Part shown: one piece after another, positions 59,337 to 64,000 of the stretch
Numbering within the stretch: position 1 is the first letter of the stretch
How the letters are laid out: every line of letters starts with the position of its first letter
NCBI GenBank assembly: GCA_018968885.1
Contig: JAGWZK010000007.1
Coordinates: 62,001-126,000 of the forward strand
Length of the DNA: 64,000 nucleotides
Direction: 5' to 3'
Origin: Planctomycetota bacterium
GTDB lineage: Bacteria; Planctomycetota; Phycisphaerae; Phycisphaerales; UBA1924
The notes under the pieces: generated by a model
What the model was told of the DNA's origin: nothing
Databases searched by the model: none
What the model saw: only the letters and a program-made list of their open reading frames with translations
Translations under genes and position numbers: made by a program

Positions 59337-62300
59337 CTAAAGATCATCGCCAACTGCATCATTCCGCAGCGTGAGAATGTCCCGCAGCTGATCACTGGAA
59401 AGTTCCGTCAGCCAGCGCTCGCCATCACCGATGATGTTCTGCGCCAGTTCCGTCTTGGATTCGATCATCTGATCAATCCGCTCTTCCAGGGTTCCCCGCA
59501 CCACAAACTTGTGCACCTGCACTTTGCGCGTCTGACCGATGCGATACGCGCGGTCCGTCGCCTGACTCTCCACCGCCGGATTCCACCAGCGGTCAAAGTG
59601 AAAGACATGCGTTGCTGCCGTCAGGTTCAGACCAACACCACCGGCCTTCAGCGACAAGATCAGCACCGGGGCTTTCCCCTTCTGAAAGTTCTCCACCATC
59701 GCCTGGCGCTGCTGCAGCGTGTTCTGCCCGTGCAGGAACAACACTTCGCGATCAAACCGCTTGCGGATCATCGCGTGCAGCAGGTTCCCCATCTGGCGGA
59801 ACTGCGTGAAGATCAGCGACTGATCCCCTTCTGCGAGCACCTCATCCAGCATTTCCAGCAGGCGAATGCACTTGCCACTGCGAGCGGGATCAGCGCTCGC
59901 CCCCTCCGCCGTGTCCTTCAGAAGCTGGCTCGGGTGATTGCAGATCTGCTTCAGCTTGATCAACGCTGCCAGCACCACGCCGCGGCGTTGAATGCCCTCG
60001 CTGTTATCGATCTGATTCATCATGCGCCGAACGCACGATTCATATAGCGATGCCTGCTCGGTGGTCAGGTGGCTGAATTCCTTGCTTTCGAGTTTCTCCG
60101 GCAGGTCGGCAATCACCGTCGGGTCGGTCTTCAATCGACGCAAGATAAACGGCCGAATCAGTCCACGCAGAGATTCGCCCCGCGCCTTATCGCGATATCG
60201 CTCGATCGGCACCGCAAAGCGCTGGCGGAAATTCCCTGCCGTTCCCAGATACCCGGGATTGAGAAAATCCAGAATTGACCACAATTCACTCAGCCGATTC
60301 TCCACCGGCGTACCCGTCAGGCACACCTTGCGTTCGGCCTTGAAAGCCCGCACCGCAGATGCCTGTTTGGTGGTCGGGTTCTTGATGTACTGGGCTTCAT
60401 CCAGCACGATCCGCCCCCACTCCACCTTCTCAATCAATTCCCGATCGCGGTGAGCAAGCCCGTATGTTGTGATCACAATGTCTGCGGCACTCGCCGCCTC
60501 AACAAACCCATCCCCCAAACGGCGCTCTGCACCATGATGCTGCAACACGTGCAATTCAGGGCAGAACCGGCGCGTCTCGTGAATCCAGTTTCCCACCACC
60601 GACATCGGCACAATTAACAGCGTTGGCTTGGGACGCGGAATGGACGGGTCCTTAGCCAGTTGCTGACGTTCCCACGCCAGAAGCGCAAGCAGCTGAATCG
60701 TCTTACCCAGACCCATGTCATCCGCCAGGCAGATGCCAAAGCCCAGCCGTTCCTGAAAGACCAGCCACGACATACCACGCAACTGATACGGCCTCAGCGT
60801 GCCGTGGAACGCCTCGGGAGGCGTGAGAATCTCCAGCTTCTGGCTCGCGGCTTCACTATTCAGGAATGCCTCAACCCACCCCGATGCCTCAATTCCCAGA
60901 ATCGAAAGCCCGGTATCACGCGGATCTGATCCGTACGCGATCCGCAGTGCTTCAGACAGTTTCATCTCACCGCCTGGATTCTCGCGAATAAATCGGATTG
61001 CCGCCTCAACATCCTCCGGGCGAATCTCAATCCACTTGCCGCCGATCTGCACGAGTGGGCTCTTCCGCTGGGCAAGCTGCTCAAACTCCTGCAAGCTGAG
61101 CACCAGATCACCAACCGCAATCTCCCAGCGGTACTTCACCAATGAGCCCAGACCCATCTGCGGGTTCACACCACTCACGCCGCCCGAAAGCGAAGGCATC
61201 TCCGCATCACTCTCAATCCGCAGCCGAGCTCCCACTCGCGCCGCAGGCGAATCCCACCATTCCGGACTCAGCACGCCAAACCCCTGCTCCAACAGCAAGG
61301 GCCTGATCTCACGCAGAAACTCATACGCCTGCTTGGTGTTCAACTCAATCTGTGTTGGCTCGGCATCCTCAAGCGCCTTATCCAGCCGCTTGTAAATCCG
61401 CGCTGCCCGTGCCAGTTCCGCAAGCAGCAGTTCTCGCGGCTCATCGATCCGCTTTCCTTCCACCGTAATCGATTCACCATGCACCAGCCACAGATCCGCC
61501 GCATCCACAACCAGCGTCGGACGATCCACCGATTGCAAGTGGAAGCTCAACACCCACTCCGCCTCATCGGCGATCGCCTTGCCGCCAATCTTCTGCGCCC
61601 CAGGAACGGTCTTTCCCGGCTCTTGCAGCTTCACGCACAAACGCCACAACGAGCTTGGCCCGCGTTCTTCCAGTGCTCCCACCCACACGCGCACACGCCG
61701 CACCAGTTCCTGCCGCACTGCAGGCATCGCGCGCAGCGCATCCTCAGGCGTGAACAAGCCCCCCAGCCACACCACGGGCATTTCCGGGCTGGATGCCAAT
61801 TTGTCGGCAATGGCATCCTGCATGTTCTCGACCATCATCACCTGCCGCGCGTGCGCATCCGTCGCCTGCGACAGAAAATCCTCGAGAATCGCCCACGCGT
61901 CGTTGTTGAATGCGTCGCGCGCGCATCGCGCCACCGGCGGCATCGATTCCAGAAGTTTTGCCACGCGCTCACGCGTCGGTTGATCCGCAAACCAAGGTGC
62001 CCAGAACCCCTTCAGATCTCCACCGACGTGCTGGCGAATCAGAGGCACAAATCGCTGCTGCGCCAGCAGGGTCTGCACCAGCCGCGCTGCCGCCGCCCAG
62101 AAGTCAATGCTCGATGCCAGCCGAAACGGCGCATCCGTGCGATCTTCAAGTTCATCACGCTGCACCCGATCCAGCAAGCGTTCCAGCAACAGGTGCGTCG
62201 CACCCGGCTGCACCGCCAGCCCGCTCAATGCAAACTCTGCCACCACCGCCGGCGTGTCGTCATCCACACCCGGTTGGCTCAACCCAAGAAGATTCGCCAG

Positions 62301-62567
62301 ACGCGAGCTGGGAACCGCATCTTCGCCAATCGCAGGCAAACGCAGTTGCACTTCGCCGTCTTCGTGCTCCACCCCATTCAGCAATTCCGCCAGCGCACCT
62401 TTCACACCATCAGCACTTGCTGCAAACCGATGGGTCGGAATGCTCAGGGTCGCCACGCTTCCGTCCTGCTTTTCTGCGCTCTGACCCCGCGGCTGGCTCA
62501 CCAGCTGCGCATCTTCTCCCCACACCCACAATCGCCCCCCAGACCACGTCGCGTGCAAAACCAACAT
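59337..62567 (-). CDS. SNF2-family DNA helicase / translocase
   Basis: This 1076-residue protein starts at ATG 62567, eight bases after GGAAG. The N-terminal ~550 residues carry a SNF2-associated region (LRIESDAEMPSLSG, then VKYRWEIAVGDLVLSLQEFE). The helicase core begins at PYQLRGMSWLVFQERLGFG, with Walker A DDMGLGKTIQLLALLAWE, IVLDEAQYIKNPTTKQA (DEAQ) and LTGTPVENRLSELWSI. The second lobe has LIFTQFRQMGNLLHAMIRK, LSLKAGGVGLNLTAATHV and ATDRAYRIGQTRKVQVHKF. Bacterial SNF2 proteins of this length (HepA-like) move along DNA and may act in repair or transcription; the client is unknown. Confidence 0.95.
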   Translation of the reverse strand: MLVLHATWSGGRLWVWGEDAQLVSQPRGQSAEKQDGSVATLSIPTHRFAASADGVKGALAELLNGVEHEDGEVQLRLPAIGEDAVPSSRLANLLGLSQPGVDDDTPAVVAEFALSGLAVQPGATHLLLERLLDRVQRDELEDRTDAPFRLASSIDFWAAAARLVQTLLAQQRFVPLIRQHVGGDLKGFWAPWFADQPTRERVAKLLESMPPVARCARDAFNNDAWAILEDFLSQATDAHARQVMMVENMQDAIADKLASSPEMPVVWLGGLFTPEDALRAMPAVRQELVRRVRVWVGALEERGPSSLWRLCVKLQEPGKTVPGAQKIGGKAIADEAEWVLSFHLQSVDRPTLVVDAADLWLVHGESITVEGKRIDEPRELLLAELARAARIYKRLDKALEDAEPTQIELNTKQAYEFLREIRPLLLEQGFGVLSPEWWDSPAARVGARLRIESDAEMPSLSGGVSGVNPQMGLGSLVKYRWEIAVGDLVLSLQEFEQLAQRKSPLVQIGGKWIEIRPEDVEAAIRFIRENPGGEMKLSEALRIAYGSDPRDTGLSILGIEASGWVEAFLNSEAASQKLEILTPPEAFHGTLRPYQLRGMSWLVFQERLGFGICLADDMGLGKTIQLLALLAWERQQLAKDPSIPRPKPTLLIVPMSVVGNWIHETRRFCPELHVLQHHGAERRLGDGFVEAASAADIVITTYGLAHRDRELIEKVEWGRIVLDEAQYIKNPTTKQASAVRAFKAERKVCLTGTPVENRLSELWSILDFLNPGYLGTAGNFRQRFAVPIERYRDKARGESLRGLIRPFILRRLKTDPTVIADLPEKLESKEFSHLTTEQASLYESCVRRMMNQIDNSEGIQRRGVVLAALIKLKQICNHPSQLLKDTAEGASADPARSGKCIRLLEMLDEVLAEGDQSLIFTQFRQMGNLLHAMIRKRFDREVLFLHGQNTLQQRQAMVENFQKGKAPVLILSLKAGGVGLNLTAATHVFHFDRWWNPAVESQATDRAYRIGQTRKVQVHKFVVRGTLEERIDQMIESKTELAQNIIGDGERWLTELSSDQLRDILTLRNDAVGDDL

Positions 62568-62640
62568 GCGTCAGACTTCCAAGCTCGCGTGCACACGAAC
62601 CGACACGAGCAACGACTCGTCCACACGCAAGCGCAAAGGG

Positions 62641-62682
62641 CCAAAATAAATCCAGCCGCCCATCCAGAACATGAGCGGCTGG
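62641..62682 (-). terminator. Terminator after tRNA-Lys
   Basis: An 8-bp stem CCAGCCGC (62652-62659) and GCGGCTGG (62675-62682) encloses a 15-base loop. On the minus strand it is followed by a T-rich tail, ATTTATTTTGG. It lies 12 bases beyond the tRNA 3' end. Confidence 0.75.
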
Positions 62683-62694
62683 GACAATTCCAAT

Positions 62695-62766
62695 GAGAGC
62701 GCTGGGACTCGAACCCAGGACCTACGGCTTAAAAGGCCGCTGCTCTACCAACTGAGCTACGCTCTC
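62695..62766 (-). tRNA. tRNA-Lys (anticodon UUU)
   Basis: The 72-base cloverleaf on the minus strand has acceptor stem GAGAGCG paired with CGCTCTC, D arm GCTC-AGTTGGTA-GAGC, and anticodon arm GCGGC-CTTTTAA-GCCGT (one terminal G-T pair) with anticodon TTT. The 5-base variable loop is AGGTC, and the T arm CTGGG-TTCGAGT-CCCAG is perfect. The 3' CCA is not encoded. It is isolated from other tRNA genes in the window. Confidence 0.97.
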
Positions 62767-62900
62767 TTCTCATGGCTCGGTCGCGCGATTGCTCACGTTC
62801 GCGAACCCCAGCAACCCTTCATCGCGGCACATCGGCCACCCCGAAGGTCACAGGGAAGCAAGTTTAGACCCCTCCGCCCCTCCCGTCCCCTTTTTGGCAT

Positions 62901-64000
62901 TTATCCGACACTCCGGGGCTTCCCCGTCTGTTTGACCACATCCAGAATCAACTCCGCATGCCGCGCACTCGCCCCCTGCTGACGCCTGATCACTGCAATT
63001 CCTGCCGTCGCCAGTTGCGCGCGCTCCACCGGATCACTCAGCAATCTCTTGATCATTCCAGCCAGCGATTCCCGGTCTGCCCGGCACAGGCCCCCCGCCA
63101 CTTCAAACTCCCTCACGATTTCCGCGAAGTCTGACACCGCAGGGCCGATCACCACCGGCTTTCCCAAGGCAATCGGCTCGATAGGGTCGCTCCCAAACAG
63201 GTCAAAGAAGCTCCTCCCCACCACTACCACATCCGCCAGCATGTACGCCAGGCGAAGTTCCCCGATCGTGTCAAGCAGAAATCGCGATGAGCCACTCGCA
63301 CCCGTCAGCTTGGCGGCCCGCCTCACACACCTTGGCAACGCCGCCGCCGCCTCGTCAAATCGCTCGGTCTTGCGCGGGGCGCACAGCAACTGCACACCCT
63401 CAGGCACGCTCCGGTGCATCAACGCTTCTTCCCCCGGCCCGGTTGATCCCGCGACCACCAACGGACGCTTGCGATCAACCCCAAGTTCTGCCGCCAGTTG
63501 CTCCGCCGCGGCGTCAATCTGTCCCGGGTTCAAAAGCGATATCGCATCCCATTTCATGCTTCCCGTGATTGTGCATTTCTCTCGCGCGACTCCCATCTCC
63601 ACAAATCGCGCGGCATACTCCTCGTTTTGCACCGCTGCCCACGACAATCCGCCAAAGAACTCATCCATGAAAAATCGAATCTTGCGATAGCCGCGAAAGC
63701 TGCGTTCTGACAACCTTCCGTTGATCACCCCCACCGGCACTCGTCGCCGCGCACACTCACGCATGAACTGTGGCCAAACCTCCAGTTCCGTGAGCGCCAC
63801 CACATCGGGCTTCAGGCGATCCACAAATCGCCTCACCGCGTCGGAAGTATCCAGAGGAAAACGCACCACTTTCGTCTGCGACCCATACAGCGCACGGGCT
63901 CTCTCGAGCCCCGTGTCCGTCGTCGCCGACACCACCACTTCACACTCGCTCGTCAATAGCGGCACCAGCGCCCGCAGCGCATTCACCTCTCCAACTGACA
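62901..64000 (-). CDS. waaA: 3-deoxy-D-manno-octulosonic acid transferase, N-terminus cut by window edge
   Basis: This inner-membrane-associated GT30 enzyme adds KDO to lipid IV-A in LPS core synthesis. The frame is open to the right edge, where SVGEVNALRALVPLL matches the conserved SVGE motif with the catalytic Glu; a GTG at 63986 is only an internal Val, so about 45 N-terminal residues lie outside. Further signatures: VALTELEVWPQFMRECARR, VPVGVINGRLSERSFRGYR, VVAGSTGPGEEALM and DVVVVGRSFFDLFGSDPIEP then IALGKPVVIGP. With LptF/G it supports an LPS-bearing outer membrane. The stop lies 134 bases before the tRNA. Confidence 0.94.
   Translation of the reverse strand, partial: SVGEVNALRALVPLLTSECEVVVSATTDTGLERARALYGSQTKVVRFPLDTSDAVRRFVDRLKPDVVALTELEVWPQFMRECARRRVPVGVINGRLSERSFRGYRKIRFFMDEFFGGLSWAAVQNEEYAARFVEMGVAREKCTITGSMKWDAISLLNPGQIDAAAEQLAAELGVDRKRPLVVAGSTGPGEEALMHRSVPEGVQLLCAPRKTERFDEAAAALPRCVRRAAKLTGASGSSRFLLDTIGELRLAYMLADVVVVGRSFFDLFGSDPIEPIALGKPVVIGPAVSDFAEIVREFEVAGGLCRADRESLAGMIKRLLSDPVERAQLATAGIAVIRRQQGASARHAELILDVVKQTGKPRSVG

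Noticed and set aside
25000-64000. Regional switches of C-rich versus G-rich plus strand as a replication-origin signal
   Set aside because: The impression comes from reading, not counting, and it changes sign more than once, so I would not infer an origin or terminus without a cumulative-skew plot.

Overview
The window looks like chromosome from a Planctomycetota bacterium, most likely class Phycisphaerae. This is an inference from gene content. It carries a paired DUF1552 / DUF1592-type (planctomycete cytochrome) locus, a pentahaem cytochrome with a duplicated dockerin-like tail ending in Gly-Cys, and a secreted passenger-type protein with a PEP-CTERM-like tail (VPTPATG, hydrophobic stretch, poly-Arg). 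It also has an ECF sigma factor upstream of a Ser/Thr kinase with a TPR-like region, two further sigma-factor loci, and tightly packed genes that often overlap by 4 bases. LptF/LptG permeases and WaaA (KDO transferase) indicate an outer membrane with LPS. I saw no phage, insertion sequence, CRISPR array or replication origin.

Layout. 1-4.6 kb: a truncated TPR-like gene, then def-fmt (initiator-Met formylation cycle) coupled to a small HExxH zincin-like gene, then cyoE (haem O synthase). 4.7-11 kb: pentahaem cytochrome, a strong hairpin terminator, then an ECF sigma / RskA-like anti-sigma / MoxR ATPase / secreted protein cluster. 11-19.4 kb: a secreted TolB-propeller plus amidohydrolase fusion (minus), a lipoprotein, and the DUF1552-DUF1592 pair. 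19.4-24.2 kb: rpsO-pnp with hairpins after both genes, and a YbaL/KefB-type cation:proton antiporter. 24.3-27.5 kb: AlkD-like DNA glycosylase, a membrane-anchored DUF2314-like protein, and a GH57 glycosidase.

27.5-28.85 kb is the most unusual stretch. A fibronectin-III-like gene is bracketed by short tandem repeats: heptamer arrays split by a terminator hairpin on one side, a 21-bp minisatellite and an octamer array on the other. 28.85-34 kb is one minus-strand envelope operon: lptF-like, ArnT/GT83-like glycosyltransferase, PAP2 phosphatase, lptG-like. 34.1-36.9 kb (plus): bifunctional-nuclease-domain protein, truD, HAD hydrolase, and a small protein with a good sigma-70-type promoter. 36.9-45.5 kb: a seven-gene minus-strand operon, tatD, lgt, yqaA-like, galE, alpha/beta hydrolase, an unrecognised gene, and a DUF255/YyaL protein.

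45.6-64 kb: secreted transglutaminase-like protein, stand-alone nnrD, PEP-CTERM-like autotransporter-type passenger, Ser/Thr kinase with its ECF sigma factor, hrpA, a second sigma-like / membrane-protein pair, an SNF2 helicase, tRNA-Lys(UUU), and waaA cut by the right edge.

Most of the window is ordinary housekeeping and envelope biology. The items most worth following up are the repeat cluster at 27.5-28.85 kb, the LPS-export operon with a lipid-modifying pair embedded in it, the sigma/MoxR/secreted-protein cluster without a DUF58 gene, and the dockerin-tailed pentahaem cytochrome. All calls come from reading the sequence; no database search was run.
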